From: Wuchereria bancrofti
Taxonomy: Eukaryota; Nematoda; Chromadorea; Rhabditida; Onchocercidae
NCBI GenBank assembly: GCA_005281725.1
Contig: SSBO01000012.1
Span: forward strand, 895,651 to 959,650
Reading direction: 5' to 3'
DNA: 64,000 nt
The position numbers and the translations under genes were made by a program. The notes beneath the pieces were generated by a model. It was not told the origin of the DNA and ran no database searches. It saw only the letters and a list, made by a program, of their open reading frames with translations. Below are positions 1-12,029 of the stretch, piece by piece. Each line of letters begins with the position of its first letter. Positions within the stretch are counted from its first letter, which is position 1.

Positions 1-26
1 TTCCCTTCCATTCTTCCTAATTGTAG

Positions 27-65
27 CAAAATGGGCGCTTTTGTTCGAATTGGTTGAATGATTAG
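27..65 (+). other. Possible terminal exon at the left edge
   Basis: A pyrimidine-rich stretch followed by TTGTAG is followed by 12 codons (Q N G R F C S N W L N D) and TAG. It could be the last exon of a gene that starts outside the window. It is too short to assign and may be chance. Confidence 0.12.
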
Positions 66-150
66 TCATCTCTTCCATTTCTCATCTCTTCTTCTTTTTA
101 TAAAACATACCTTTTTTTTCCTCTTTCTTTCTTCATGATTATTCATTTGT

Positions 151-226
151 TATGTGTGCATGAGCATGTGCGTGTGCATGTGCGTCTGCATGTGTATGTG
201 CATGTGCACGCACATACACATGCACA
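151..226. repeat. CATGTG/CACATG microsatellite with a perfect hairpin
   Basis: Alternating purine-pyrimidine repeat. Positions 187-201 (TGCATGTGTATGTGC) are the exact reverse complement of 210-224, with an 8-nt loop. It may form a cruciform or Z-DNA; no function is implied. Confidence 0.85.
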
Positions 227-889
227 TATTTGTAGGAGTAGTTTTAATAGCTAATTGAGAGAATTATTAGTTGATAAGATAAAAAAGAATATATGTTTAT
301 TATACACATATTATTGTTTATTTAATTGTTTACTATTAATTAATAAATGAAAATGATAATGCTATTCTTTTTTTTATTATTTAGGAAATAGATGAAAAAG
401 AAATGATTGGTATGAGAAATACTCGTACCTATAATTTTTGCAACTATTTTATCCTACCATTTCCTTTATCTTTTTTTCTTGTTTTATTTTTGATTAGGAT
501 TAGTTTTTTTTTTTTTTTTTTTTATTTCATTAGTTTTATCTTTCCTCTTCTGAAATTTAATTTTCTCTTTTTTTTTTGCTCTTTTTCATTACTGTTTCGA
601 ATTTTCTTTTTTCTCTTCTAATTTTCATATTGATATTTCAAGCCGGATGACGTGACAGGTGTATATTATTCTTTTCGGGGATTGATTTTCTTTTTTTTTT
701 TTTTTAATTATTTATAAATATACAATAAGCTTATTATGGGGCAATTTGAACAACCAAATTTATTTAGATAATATGAATGAATGTTAATTAACATCTATTA
801 TTAACATATATAAATTAAAAGTAATTGATGAATGTATTCAATCAATTGATATATTATTGATAGTGGTGTAATACTCATAAATATTTGCT

Positions 890-1080
890 ATGTGAAATAT
901 TTCATTTCGCGTATTTCTGTCAAAATATTTCATTTTATTTGTTTCTACCAAAATATTTCATTTCATTTCATATATTTCATTTATTTCTATCAAAATATTT
1001 CATTTCATATATTTCATTTATTTCTATCAAAATATTCCATTTCGTATATTTCCATTAAAATATTTCATTTCATATATTAT
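890..1080. repeat. Tandem repeat of ATTTCATTT...TATCAAAAT units
   Basis: Several imperfect units of about 35-40 bases built from ATTTCATTTCATATATTTC and ATTTATTTCTATCAAAAT. The open frame across it is made only of the repeat. Confidence 0.8.
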
Positions 1081-2044
1081 CTCAAAATTCCAAGTATCAT
1101 CAGAATGCTACTAATATAGCAGTGAATTGGAAAAATTTACTTCGATAAAATTATTCTTTCATACTATGATGTGAATAATTTCTTGAATTTCTCGATTTCC
1201 CAATGTGAATAATTTCCAGAAATAAGCTTGCGAAAGTTTTTTCTTTTTTTTCAAAAAAAAGATAGTACTTATTTATGTAAAAGTTTACAACCGAAATTAA
1301 AATGAAATTGTTCGCAAATTCTAACACATCATTGAATATTTTAGCAGTATACAATCATAAAAAAGAGAAAATTAACACAAATATTGTTATAGAATTGTGA
1401 TTAGATAATTCGTCAAAATTTATTTCTTAAATTGTATTTTATAGTTTTAATAATTCATAATGTAATTATTCATTAAAATTACTCTTATTTAATGTATTTA
1501 AGAAGTGCTAATCTAAGGGATATGTTGGATTATATTGGAAGAGTATAAATTCAATAACTTTATATTCTTTTATGATTTACTAATATGTTAATAAGTTCCT
1601 GAAATAAGCTTGTATAAGTTTTTAAAAAAGTAATTCTTATATAAAAGTAATTTTTTTGTTTTTGATTTATGTAAAAGTAAATTTTTGCCACTTTTTTCCC
1701 TAACAATTAATTGTATTTTAAATGATTATACCCTGAAAATGATTCCAATTGTTTAATAGATTAAAAAAAAGTATGGACTTCATCTAGTATATGTATATAT
1801 TCTATTTGATCTATTTCACGTGAGATTATATATTTACGTGAAAATTTTTATTATTCATTATTTGGTTAGTGAGAAATTTGCACGTATCCTTTTCAAATTT
1901 TACAATTTTTATTTTCATAATGGAATCAAAACAGCAATGAGAAGAAATTTACTATTTCTTTTAATCGATTTATTATGATAATGGAATAAAATGAATGTGA
2001 TGAAATGCTGAATGAATTCATCTAAAATTAAACTTACTGGAGAC

Positions 2045-2190
2045 TTTTAGCATTATTATTATTGTTATTATTAGTTATTATTATTACTATTAATTATTAT
2101 TTATTATTACCAATCATTATTATTGTTATTATCATTACTGTTACTATTAATTATTACTATTATCAATCATTATTATTGTTACTATTATAT
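2045..2190. repeat. (TTA)n/(TTATTA) simple repeat
   Basis: Long degenerate ATT/TTA trinucleotide tract. Similar tracts occur at about 23560-23850, 39215-39500 and 61390-61560. Confidence 0.85.
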
Positions 2191-3456
2191 TGTATTTATT
2201 AGATAAATTTATTATGGATGATATTTAGATATTTTAATACAAACAAAATCCCACTTAGAATTGTGTAGTATGAATTTTGTTATATTCACTTAATCTATCA
2301 ATTTTACAAATTCCTAAAAAATTAAAATTTTACAAATTCCTAAAATAAAAAAAAATGCAATTAATTTTGTTTTTCTCATCAAATCAAGATGGATTGTTTA
2401 TGACCTATTGAAAAAAAAAAAAAAAAAATAATCCATGAGATGAGAGGATTATATCTATAACTGAATGAGATGGTTTGTTTTGTTCCGAAATATTCTGTAC
2501 TTATACTCTACTCTTTTACTTATTATTACTTATACTTTTTTAATCTATACCAAAAAATAATATGATAAATACATTTAGATAAAACTCAAATATAAACTCA
2601 GTCTTTTTTTGCTTTTTTCATCAATATACTTGATATTTTAATCAAATATGTAATTTCTAGTTTTTTTTCTTTTTCCATAACAATAATTAAATTTCAAATT
2701 TTGAAAAAAAAAACACATTTGATTACATTTTATATTCTGTTACTAGTGTATTTTACGAAATTTTTTCATTTTCCTTATGGTTTTTGCATTAATTTGGAAT
2801 CATTGTTGTGGATGACAACTTTTTTTTTTTTCTTGGAAGGACAATTTAAGGGAAACAAAGAACTGAATGATGTGAAAGATAGATAACAATGATTAATCTA
2901 CCATGAAAAGTATTTATTAAAACATATATTCTTATATTTGAAAATAGGATTGGAATAAAAAAAAAAAAGAAATTTTACTTTTGCTAGATTTTTTAATGGC
3001 ATTTTTCTTTTTTTTTTGTTTGTTTACCATATTTTTTTCTATTTATTTGCCTTGCCTTAGTTGAGGAAAAAGAAAAAATAATATTGTAATTAGAGAAATC
3101 GTAGTCGTAATTTTGTTGTAAAATGAATTATTGATTGATTGTATTTTTTATTTTAGAGTATAGTGAAATGTTGTTACATTGATATGTGCTATATGTGGAT
3201 TTTTTTTGAAACTTAAAAGATATAAGTTAGTATGAAGTATATACCTGAGGAAAAATATTGAATGAGAAAAATAAACTTCCACCTATCATATGTTTACTTT
3301 ATTAACAAAATTCGATTAAGCTTTACCTCAATTTATTTTTATGTTAAAGTTATTTATTTAATTCTCATTAACACTTTTTCAAATTACATTTTGGATAGAT
3401 AATTTTTTGAAATTTTCCCAAGCGTATCTTTCATTTTGCTTTCCCTCTATTCTTTT

Positions 3457-3551
3457 CTAATATATTACTCGGCGATATTTCCGGTAAATTGATTCCGATC
3501 GAGTTTGATTGTATACGGCATAGATTATCTCACCATAATTCACCTGGGAGA
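3457..3551 (-). other. Less AT-rich island with a short open frame
   Basis: In a region of almost pure A/T this island keeps balanced codons. On the minus strand it reads V N Y G E I I Y A V Y N Q T R S E S I Y R K ... and ends in TAG at 3457. The plus strand is also open across it. The upstream AG (CTCCCAG) has no pyrimidine tract, so an exon is not proven. It could be a gene relic or a regulatory element. Confidence 0.15.
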
Positions 3552-3789
3552 CTTTTTTTTTATTTCTATGTTATTTCGTTTTTTTTTTTCTTTTTTTGTA
3601 TATCTATAAGAAAAAGTAATAAAAAAACAAAAGAATTGAATTAGAAGAGAATTGAATGATTTGATTCTTGATAACTAATCAAGTCTTACTATATGGAAAA
3701 TTTCACGAAAACTTTATGTGATTGTTACTTTTTTATGAAAATCCATAATTATATAAACAATTAGCAAGAAGTAGTATTTTCAGTTAGTA

Positions 3790-3988
3790 TTATCGATCAT
3801 CAGAGATCAGCCTGCAAGTTAGTATGAAATTAATATCACTGAGAATTAGTTAGTATCACCAAAATTAATATCAATTATCAGAGATCAATCTGGAAGTTAG
3901 TATTACCGGAAATAATATCGATTATCAGAGATCAATCTGGAAGTTAGTATTACCGGAAATAATATCGATTATCAGAGATCAATCTGGA
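3790..3988. repeat. Minisatellite, 47-bp unit
   Basis: At least two identical 47-bp units, with more diverged copies upstream, contain ATCGATTATCAGAGATCAA and GAAGTTAGTATTACCGG. Confidence 0.9.
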
Positions 3989-4741
3989 AAACTTCACCTA
4001 ATTTAATATTTTATATTTCCTAATGCAGTTAGCAATTTCTTTGGTTATCTAGCTGTATGAGTATTGCATAGTTCGTCATAAAGCTAGACGACCGGAGTAA
4101 TAGCTTCTGTAATTGACATCACACATTTTTTTTTTTTTTTGTCACGACGTCCTTAAAATCTTTATTAGCTTCTGCTGAAAAAAAAAAGAAGCAAAAACAA
4201 AGAAGCTCCATAAAGAAATTAAAATTGATTACGATCACGTGTATTACAATCATGAAATGACATGTATCACGTGAAATGGCGTATGTAGATTTGTAAAAAA
4301 AAAACAATAAGTAGATTTGGGTAGTCGTAGTTGCTAAATTCAAATAATTGATGTGATAAGACGTAATTTAAAGTGTGGGGGAAGTAGGGATTAGATAATA
4401 TTTTACATAATTAGGATAATTAGAAGAAATTTAGGAACTAAAAAAATTAGATTTCTTTTGAAGAGTAAAAATAATGAGAAAAGTTACGCGAGTAAATTAG
4501 GAAAAGTGTAAGTTGATTATGTTCAATTAATATTTCTGGATAATATATGTGATATTAATAAATTTTTGATAATCAATTAGCTATTGTAATTTTTTTTTTC
4601 TGATACTTATAGAATTCACTGGAATATTTGTAAAACATAGCAAATTTAGGTTTTTGGATTTTATATGTTAGCCATTTTTATCGATGCATGTTAAAATTTA
4701 GATTTTGAAATTCTCAATGATGTCTTAATTCATGATACATT

Positions 4742-4868
4742 TCAGGTTTTTAGAAATATATATATCTTTAATAGATTTTTTGATTTCAGGTATTTAGAAA
4801 CATGTATATTTTTAATGGACTTTTTAATTTCACATATTTAGAAATATGTATATCTTTAATAGATTTTT
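4742..4868. repeat. Tandem repeat, about 50-bp unit, three copies
   Basis: Three diverged copies of a unit holding TTTCAGGTATTTAGAAA and GTATATCTTTAATAGA follow one another. Confidence 0.8.
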
Positions 4869-5790
4869 AAATGTGTGCTAATTTGCGGTGCTTACAAACT
4901 TTCACTCTTCAAATAGCCCTTAAAAAATAAATAAATAATTCCATTTCTATTTATCACACTTTCTAATTTCTGATAAAATTTCACATAAATTCAAATTTTC
5001 TTTCATTATGAATCAAGAAAGAAATCTCTAAATAAGTTAGCAAAAATGAAATGAGAAATAAAAAAAAAAAAAACATTTAATTGTTAGCAATGTTCAGTAT
5101 TACAAAATCAAGCAGATTAAAAATTTTAAAAATCATAATACCTTCACGTGTAACGTCATAATTTTAAGGGACGTATCGATGATACCTGTAAAGTTAATGG
5201 TTACAAAAATAATTAACAAAATATAATTACATATGTTATCACAAATACATTAAACAATTTTATACCACTATCACGTACATTCATAGATATACGTACGTAA
5301 ATTAAATAAATTTTAACTATACGTACGTATCAGATAAATTACTCTCACCATCAAGACAACATATACAATCAAACTTTAATTATAATAAAAATTATATATA
5401 TTTTATACGAAAAATAATTATTAAAGGAAATTTTATTTACATTATCTTATATTATCATTAGTTAAAGAAGAGTGAAATTATGTTTAGCATTGATAGGATT
5501 AATTCTTATTGAAATTAATTTCAATAATAAGTATGTTCATTCTTTGTACTGTTCACTTTCTACAATTTTATAAATGTAATAAAAAGATGTTGAAATTATT
5601 TTTTTATCTCTTATCATGCGTATTTTTGCTTTTTTCCTTTTTTTCTTTACATTTTATACTTTGGCAAAAAAAAAAAGAAAGAAGGAAAAATACCGATAAA
5701 ATCTAAATAGAGATTAATTCATTTAAAAAATTTAGGAAAATGAGAATTGGAAAAAAAAGAGAAAAAAAAGGGGAAAACTAGATTAAAGAT

Positions 5791-5818
5791 GATGGTACCT
5801 GATGGTACCTGATGGTAC
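5791..5818. repeat. (GATGGTACCT) x 2.8
   Basis: Three successive copies of GATGGTACCT, the last ending in GT instead of CT. Each full unit contains a GGTACC palindrome. Confidence 0.9.
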
Positions 5819-8558
5819 GTATTTTATATATTATCCATCACCTCAAATTCAATGAATTCATTCGTTAAAATGAGACTATATGTGCACAAATTACGCATAT
5901 CGTATGTGTGTGTAGGAAGGAAGAAAAATAAAAGGCGTAAAGTTTACCAAATTTTTAAAATATAAATTTTGGAAATTATAGCATTTCTCTCTCTTTTTTT
6001 TAAATGAATTAAGCAAAAATTCATTGAAAATAGTAAATGTTTTTATATTATTCATTTTATTATTTAAAATAATTATTCGAAATCAAAGTTATTAAAATAA
6101 CATTGTTTTATATATGTGCATATGCTATTTAAAGTATAAATTCTTATAACAAAAATATAATATAATATAAAAATTTTAAATTATATAAAGTCATAAAGAT
6201 CAAAAAGATTTATTGTATATGTATTTTAAGCAAATGTAACCATTGAAAATAAACTATTAAAATTGAATAATCGTAATACATTGTCATTGATATCATGATT
6301 TGGAAACAAAGGAACAATAATGCTTTTTGTTGTATGTCAAATATTTTTGTTTTTATTGTTGTACATTTGCGCCAATGAAAAAAGCAGCTATACCAATGCA
6401 CAATGAAGACAATAATTTATAGTTGAAATTGTACATTCATTCTAACGGATCATCAATCAATTTTAAAGCATCAAAATTCATTTGTACAATTTATATTTGC
6501 TCTTTGATCGATTGATTGAAATATCAATCATTAAATATATGTTTTCTCTCAATTTTTTTATTATTAATATTAATAATTAAATTTATCTTATTGAAATTGT
6601 AATTGTTAAATATGTTTTTATTGTTGTTGTCACTAATCATTTATTTTATCAGAATAAAAAAAATTTAATTTATCCAAATTTGCGATTAATCCAAGAAGAA
6701 TCAAAAAGATAGAATTATCTCTTTCTCTCTCTCTTTTGAAAATTTGCTAACAATTTTTGAACGTAATATACGTACGAGTGATATACACTTTAAAAATATA
6801 TATATAGCCTTTATGCAAGAATTATATATATCAGTTCAAACGTGTTATCATATCAGTTTACGTTTCATTGTAATCATTTCAGTTTACATTCATTCATATT
6901 TTTTGCATGTATTTTTTGCCAAAATATAAAAATATTACTGAATCAAAATAAAATGCCAAAATATAAAAATATTATTGAATTAAAATAAAATCTCATTGTG
7001 TTTTTTTTTTTGCACTATACAAATTTCATATTTGTTATGATTGGAAACTTAGGAACTTAGGAAAAAAACTTAAGAAAAAAAAGAATAAAGATTAAAAACT
7101 TAAGAATGATATTTACAACTGAAACCTGAAATTGTTCAAAATATTGATGGAAACGTACTCTACGTCTTTTACGCTACAAATTTTCAATACGCTGTATAAA
7201 TTAACAGTGATAGCAGAAGATTTTTCTGTATAAAATATCAATGTTTTTTTTTTTGACCTTATTTTTCTATTTATCAATTAGTATTATTTATATGTATTCT
7301 TTATAATAATCATTCTTTTTTAAAAAAATATTTCATAAATTGAAATGATTTTAAAACTTCCTCATAGCATAACTGTTATTTGTATATCTCTTTACTTTAT
7401 GAATAATAAACAGTTTTGCAAGAAAAAAGAAAAACTAAAAAAGAAAGTTAAAATTATTCGATATTTCACATACGTCATAAGCATAAAGAGTTGTAAATAC
7501 AAGTAATTAAGCGATGTAATAAAAAAATATGAAATTAAGGAATTAGATTTAAGGAAAAGAATTCCTTAAATTATTAAAATTTAGTCAAATTTTTGATCAT
7601 AATGATAAGCAAGAAAATATAGAATTCGAATGATTTTTTTCTTTGTTTTTTTATAAAATTAATATATTTTATAGTTTAGCATTCATAGTTTCAAAATTGA
7701 AATGATTAAACAAATATAATGATAAATGTCGCATAGATTTATTATTTACATTGTGAAAAGTCACAGAAGAAAAAGATTTTTATGAGAGGAATGTTAAATT
7801 TTTCTCTATTAAAAATAATTGGCTATTAATGAACTTACATTGAAATTCATTCTTGCTACAGTGAATGAGCTAAATGAAATAAATCTAATTATGATAGTTT
7901 TTTAATTGAAATGAATCGAATATATATTTCAGCTAATCTTTCCAGCATTATCATTTAATTACAAATTGAATAATCTATCATTTTAAGGTATTTCAAATAC
8001 TACACTTCAAAAATATATAAATTCTTTTAGAATTTCTTTTAAAAAAATGTGAAAATTTCCTTTGCATATAGAAATTATGGGTTTGAAATATTCCTGGAAA
8101 ACATTGTCAATTCAGAATAGCACACTGAAAACTTCTGCAATTATTTATTATTTGAAGAAAAAAAAAAACGGTTTAATGGAAAAACTGAAATATTAAATGC
8201 TATAAGAATATTGAAATAAACGAACTTATTCAGAGTAATCTTCAATATAAAATTGAAAATTTAAATACAAATGAAAAGATGCAAAAGGGAATAAGTTAAT
8301 TTCATCATCTGAAATACCTGTGGAAAATATATATGAAAGTTATTCAACAATAAAATAATAAAATAACCAAAAAAATATCAGGTTAAATCATTTTAATTAT
8401 TTGATTTTGTTACAATGATTGTAAAAAGAATTAAAATTGAGAATGATTGTTCTATTTAGCAAAAGCTAATTGCAACAAATTTTTAAAGAGTAAATAAACT
8501 AACTACCAAATGTTATCAATATAGTTAGTTTTATGCTGAATATCTAATATAAATTCAG

Positions 8559-8583
8559 TAATTAATTAATTAATTAATTAATT
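8559..8583. repeat. (TAAT)n microsatellite
   Basis: About six units of TAAT/ATTA tetranucleotide in a row. Confidence 0.9.
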
Positions 8584-8786
8584 TCATTCATTGATCATAT
8601 GCTCAAAATTGCATGATAAATAATCAGATTTAACGTACGACTGATAGTAATTTGTCGTATTCATTTCTGTTATTTCAAGCTTTAATTAAAAATATCTCAA
8701 TAAAATTGTCTAAGATTATATTTGCAAAATTTCGTTAACAGTGAAGACAAAATCTAATTCATTGCAAACTTATTTACAATAAGAAA

Positions 8787-8969
8787 ATGATTGCTGTAAT
8801 ATGGACAGGAAGAAAGAGAATTATTCCGTTTCATATTAGGAGCGAAAAGGCGCCCATTGCGCCCCTAACGGCGCTCATTGCGCCCCTAACTGTTTCATTC
8901 CTTGACACTATCAATTTTTGTTTTGTTTGTTGTTCATATTGGCTATCTGTCTATCTATCTCATTGTTAG
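8787..8969 (+). other. 60-codon open frame over a GC-rich 21-bp duplication
   Basis: An ATG-started frame (M I A V I W T G R K ...) runs through two tandem 21-bp units at 8849-8869 and 8870-8890 that differ at one base. They encode the repeated heptad APIAPLT/ALIAPLT. The local GC content is far above the surroundings. No family is recognised; the frame may be incidental to the repeat. Confidence 0.15.
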
Positions 8970-9769
8970 AGTTTTCATGATTTTTCGTGTAATTTTTCTC
9001 TTCTTTCAAAATAAAAGGTCAAAAATCTCCACTTCAATTTACAATTTTTGAGATATATGTTGAGAAGTATCAAAAATTGTTTAGGCTTTATCTACATATA
9101 CAGTTTATATATCAAAAGTTATTTAGACTATATTTACTTACATATCTTAACGTATAAAATCTTAATTTCTTATAGGCGGAAAATTAATTTATGATATATT
9201 AACTAATTTCGTAAGCGTTTATTATGCAAATTTTGAGCGAAAATCAGTGCAGTTAGTTTATTACTTAATTTATGTTAGATAACATCGGCAGTAGTTTGTT
9301 TGTTCTCGAGGATTTTTTTTTTTGCAATTAATTTGCTGAATAATTTTTTATAATTAATTTAATAATTTTATAGTCATTTCTGTTTTCATTTTAATTCTTT
9401 TTGCGATTATCTCAACGAAATCAAATTAATCGAAATGATTTAACTTAATAATTTGTTGATGACTTCGTTATTTCAATGTTGATATAATGTTTCTCACACA
9501 TATAATACAGCAAGTAATTACACTATCGGAAGGTATTTCAGATTTTGAAATGAACTTGAAAGATGATTTCATTATAAACAATGCATATAAATGATCTGTT
9601 TATCAAATCATCTTGGAAGATAAATCCAGAATTTGTTCTTGTAATTCACTTGCATATGATTTTACAGTGTTAATTAAATCGTCTATTATCACTGATTGGA
9701 AAATGATATCATCAATTCACAATTTGTTATAACTTTTCACATGCAGGAAATTTTCCAGTTCTAATAGTT

Positions 9770-10220
9770 TCATTTTATCAAACTGAGAGTGTTTCGCACA
9801 AACAGCAATGCTTTCTCTTCCAAAATAGACACTCTTCCATTTTCCATTCTACCACAATTCAGTAGCGTTGCTACAATTATAAAAATAATTATGTAAGTTC
9901 ATTTCTTCCAGAATTGAGATTAATTATTCAGAATTGAAAAGTGTTAATAAATCAATTCTTTATAAAATGAACATACATTCTTCCATTTGCGCTGTTTGTA
10001 TTAATGAGTCATCATCCCATAACTTGTCAATTTTATAACCTGTGATAATCTCCGCGGCTGAAATTGTTGCCAGGGAATATCTGATTAACATTGCAGAATT
10101 TTTGAAATAACTTGAAATGATTATTGCTATTTTATCATTTTAACTTAGCCCATAATATTGGTTGGCAACTTGGCCACCACAATAAATGATGAAAGCAAGA
10201 TATACCAACAACTTTGTCAT
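9770..10220 (-). CDS. Small secreted family protein, copy A (85 aa)
   Basis: Three exons on the minus strand: 10220-10145, 10057-9977 and 9870-9770, with TTTCAG and TTGTAG acceptors and GTTAAA and GTATGT donors. All junctions keep frame and give 85 residues. Residues 1-19 (MTKLLVYLAFIIYCGGQVA) form a signal peptide with a hydrophobic core. The mature part is very short: a variable NQYYGL stretch, then a conserved segment with TGYKIDKLWDDDSLIQ, then NCGRMENGRVSILEE and LLFVRNTLSLIK. Intron 1 is only 87 nt, against about 260 in B and D, because a segment holding the usual end of exon 1 is missing. The exon therefore relies on a different donor (CTAA|GTTAAA); without splicing it stops after 26 codons. 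The family is not one I recognise. Secretion is inferred from the signal peptide; the function is unknown. Confidence 0.5.
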
Positions 10221-10450
10221 ATGAAATTAGTTGTATTATAATTTATGATTCCTAAAGTTTTACTTGTAATTACTACATTATTTGAGAGTAATAACTTTCG
10301 AATCTCTGTCGAGAAAGATCGGCGAGCAAGTTTCGATGGAAATTAACAGGATTTAACTAAGAGCATTTTCTTGAGAATTAAGAAAAGAAAAAGAATGACC
10401 GAACTAATTATAATGGTTGAAGATGGAAAGAGTGGCGCTTTTTATAATTC
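10218..10450 (-). promoter_or_regulatory. Copy A 5' region with TATA-like box
   Basis: TATAAAAAG lies at 10446-10438 on the minus strand, inside a block conserved upstream of all four family copies, about 220 nt before the ATG. Nearer the ATG, ACTTTAG|GAATC is a candidate trans-splice acceptor shared by the family. Confidence 0.4.
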
Positions 10451-10919
10451 GACATTGGAATCCTTTTGTTCTATTTTATAAATTTCTCGAGTTGAATGGA
10501 AAAAGGAAGAACAAAGTGAATAAAACGTATAACAATGAAAAGCGCTTTTTGACCAGCGATAACAATTTATCATAATTAGTATTTTGACAGGAATTAACAG
10601 CATTTAACTATTCGATAGTGTATATTTTTCTGTGAAATCTTTTGCCATCTGAATTTTGAAAGTAAATCTCTTTATTTTTTTTCTAAATTGAGCTATCAAA
10701 TTTTAGCATTACTTTTTTTTCTGTATATCTTGAAAGTTGATAATGTTGATCTTTTAGAAATAACAAATTAAGAGTTAGTAATAACTTAAAAATGAGCAAC
10801 TGTACATTTATTAACTTTTGGAGCAAATAGATGTATGTTTGTAGTGACATTTTAGTTTAAAAGTAATGAGGTAATGATGTCAAGTCATTCTAATTTTAAA
10901 TGAAAACTTCTAAATATTC

Positions 10920-11150
10920 CCTTGACACTAAGTTCTTTTCTTAAATTAATTAAGTATTGCTTTGATATCATTAATTCTTATTGCTCATTTGATTTATCAA
11001 TTGGTATTAACATTAATTGTACCTTCTGTACTATACGATCAGTGCAATCTCAATTACCTAAAAAGATTGTATTCATGCTTGGATCATTACCTTACTTCAT
11101 TTAAGTTGCATATCATTCATGGCGCTAATGTTCAGCTAACATTGGCTTTA
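10920..11150 (-). repeat. Duplicon R2, copy 1 (inverted)
   Basis: About 230 bp matching 12570-12850 and 16970-17245 in reverse orientation, and 21490-21690 in the same orientation. It holds a frame including DQCxLNYL and YYLTSFKLHIIHGANVQLTL that recurs in several copies, but the differences between copies are mostly amino-acid changing. I treat it as non-coding repeat. Confidence 0.75.
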
Positions 11151-11230
11151 TAGATGACTTAATATAGCTAAAATTGGAATTATTTTGAAAGAAATCCGCT
11201 AATTTAATTAAAAGAACCAATTCAATTAAG

Positions 11231-11465
11231 ATTGTCGTCGTTCTTCTATAACTGTGACAAAATTTTGACTGTTCTTTCTGTTTCTTAGATTGTAGACACC
11301 TCAAACTCAAACTTATTAGGGTAATTAAACCTTTATTTAACATAAAACCAAATCAACATCATAATAGCGCATTATACATATCGCACGGATGCAACAGTTA
11401 TAAAACGCTAAACATTACAAGAGAGCTAAAACCTCAACCACACTATAAATGGACGACTGTAAAAA
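11231..11465 (-). ncRNA. SL-RNA-like unit, copy A, with a lengthened leader
   Basis: About 230 bp homologous in reverse to 17353-17572. The spliced-leader part lies at 11331-11300: GGTTTAATTACCC, then an inserted TAAT, then AAGTTTGAG, then an extra TTTGAG, followed by GTGTC. It is thus SL1 with a 4-nt insertion and a 6-nt tandem duplication, 32 nt in all. Upstream at 11388-11368 the block CCGTGCGATATGTATAATGCG is conserved at the same distance (36 nt between block and leader) as in the other copy. Downstream there is an Sm-like AAAATTTTG. It may be a variant SL RNA gene or, more likely, a decayed copy. Confidence 0.4.
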
Positions 11466-11690
11466 GAAATGATTAATTGTAATTAAGAGATGGTGTTGGA
11501 TAAATGTGAATTTGGGAATAAAGGGAATTTGTTTAAGGATAGATATTTCTTTGTTACAATAGTTATTTGTTTAAATAAAGAAAAGAAAAAAAAACAAAGC
11601 ATTTAATTCTCACATATCTCATACAGTATAATGTGTGTAAAGCGAGGTTAATTTATGGACAAAGAGATGATTCACTTACTGCTTCTCCTC
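11466..11690. other. Spacer without recognisable content
   Basis: AT-rich sequence between the SL-like unit and the first copy of the 3'-flank duplicon. It includes a poly-A run near 11590. I see no gene. Confidence 0.5.
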
Positions 11691-11800
11691 GCTTTCCAGC
11701 GACAGCATGGAATTTTATAACTTTACTTAATATATTTTTGTGTCCATCTGTTACATTGGTTTCTTTCATCTACCTTCGCTAATACATTTAAATGAGGTGA
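11690..11800 (+). repeat. Partial copy of the family 3'-flank duplicon
   Basis: The stretch from CAGCATGGAATTTTATAAC through CTACCTTCGCTAATACAT matches 14905-15000 and 19370-19460. It is a truncated third copy, next to a CTTTCCAGCGACAG stretch that recurs inverted at about 17259. Confidence 0.75.
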
Positions 11801-11802
11801 TA

Positions 11803-11935
11803 GCAATTGGTTACAGATAGTAACAAGTGATAGCAAGTGGTAACAAGTGGTGGAAAGTGGTTGCAAGGAATAACAGGTAGTAGCAACTGGTAGCAAGTAG
11901 TAGTATCAAATGGTAGCCAGTATTAATAAGTCTTT
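11803..11935. repeat. Degenerate minisatellite (GTAGCAAGTG-like, 10-12 bp)
   Basis: About eleven degenerate units such as GATAGCAAGTG, GTAACAAGTG, GTAGCAACTG and GTAGCAAGTA. Confidence 0.8.
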
Positions 11936-12029
11936 GAAATCTTTTGGCTAATTAAGTTAAATGGCAATTTTTTATGATGGACTGCGAATTTCAATAAAAA
12001 TACCATATTCTTCGCTTTATCTTTATGCT

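Larger units (their letters stand above)
66..9755. other. AT-rich intergenic region, no defended gene
   Basis: I see no exon chain on either strand. The stretch is homopolymer-rich A/T sequence with microsatellites, several tandem repeats (listed separately), a less AT-rich island at 3457-3551, a duplicated 10-mer TATACGTACG/TACGTACGTA area at about 5287-5330, and a short GC-rich patch at 8849-8890. Open frames here are short and of biased composition (F, I, K, N, Y), as expected by chance. Confidence 0.6.

Noticed and set aside
4119..4343. 74-codon minus-strand frame with FSAEANKDFKDVVT
   Set aside because: A TTTTTTCAG precedes part of it, but the frame runs into poly-K and no partner exon is visible.
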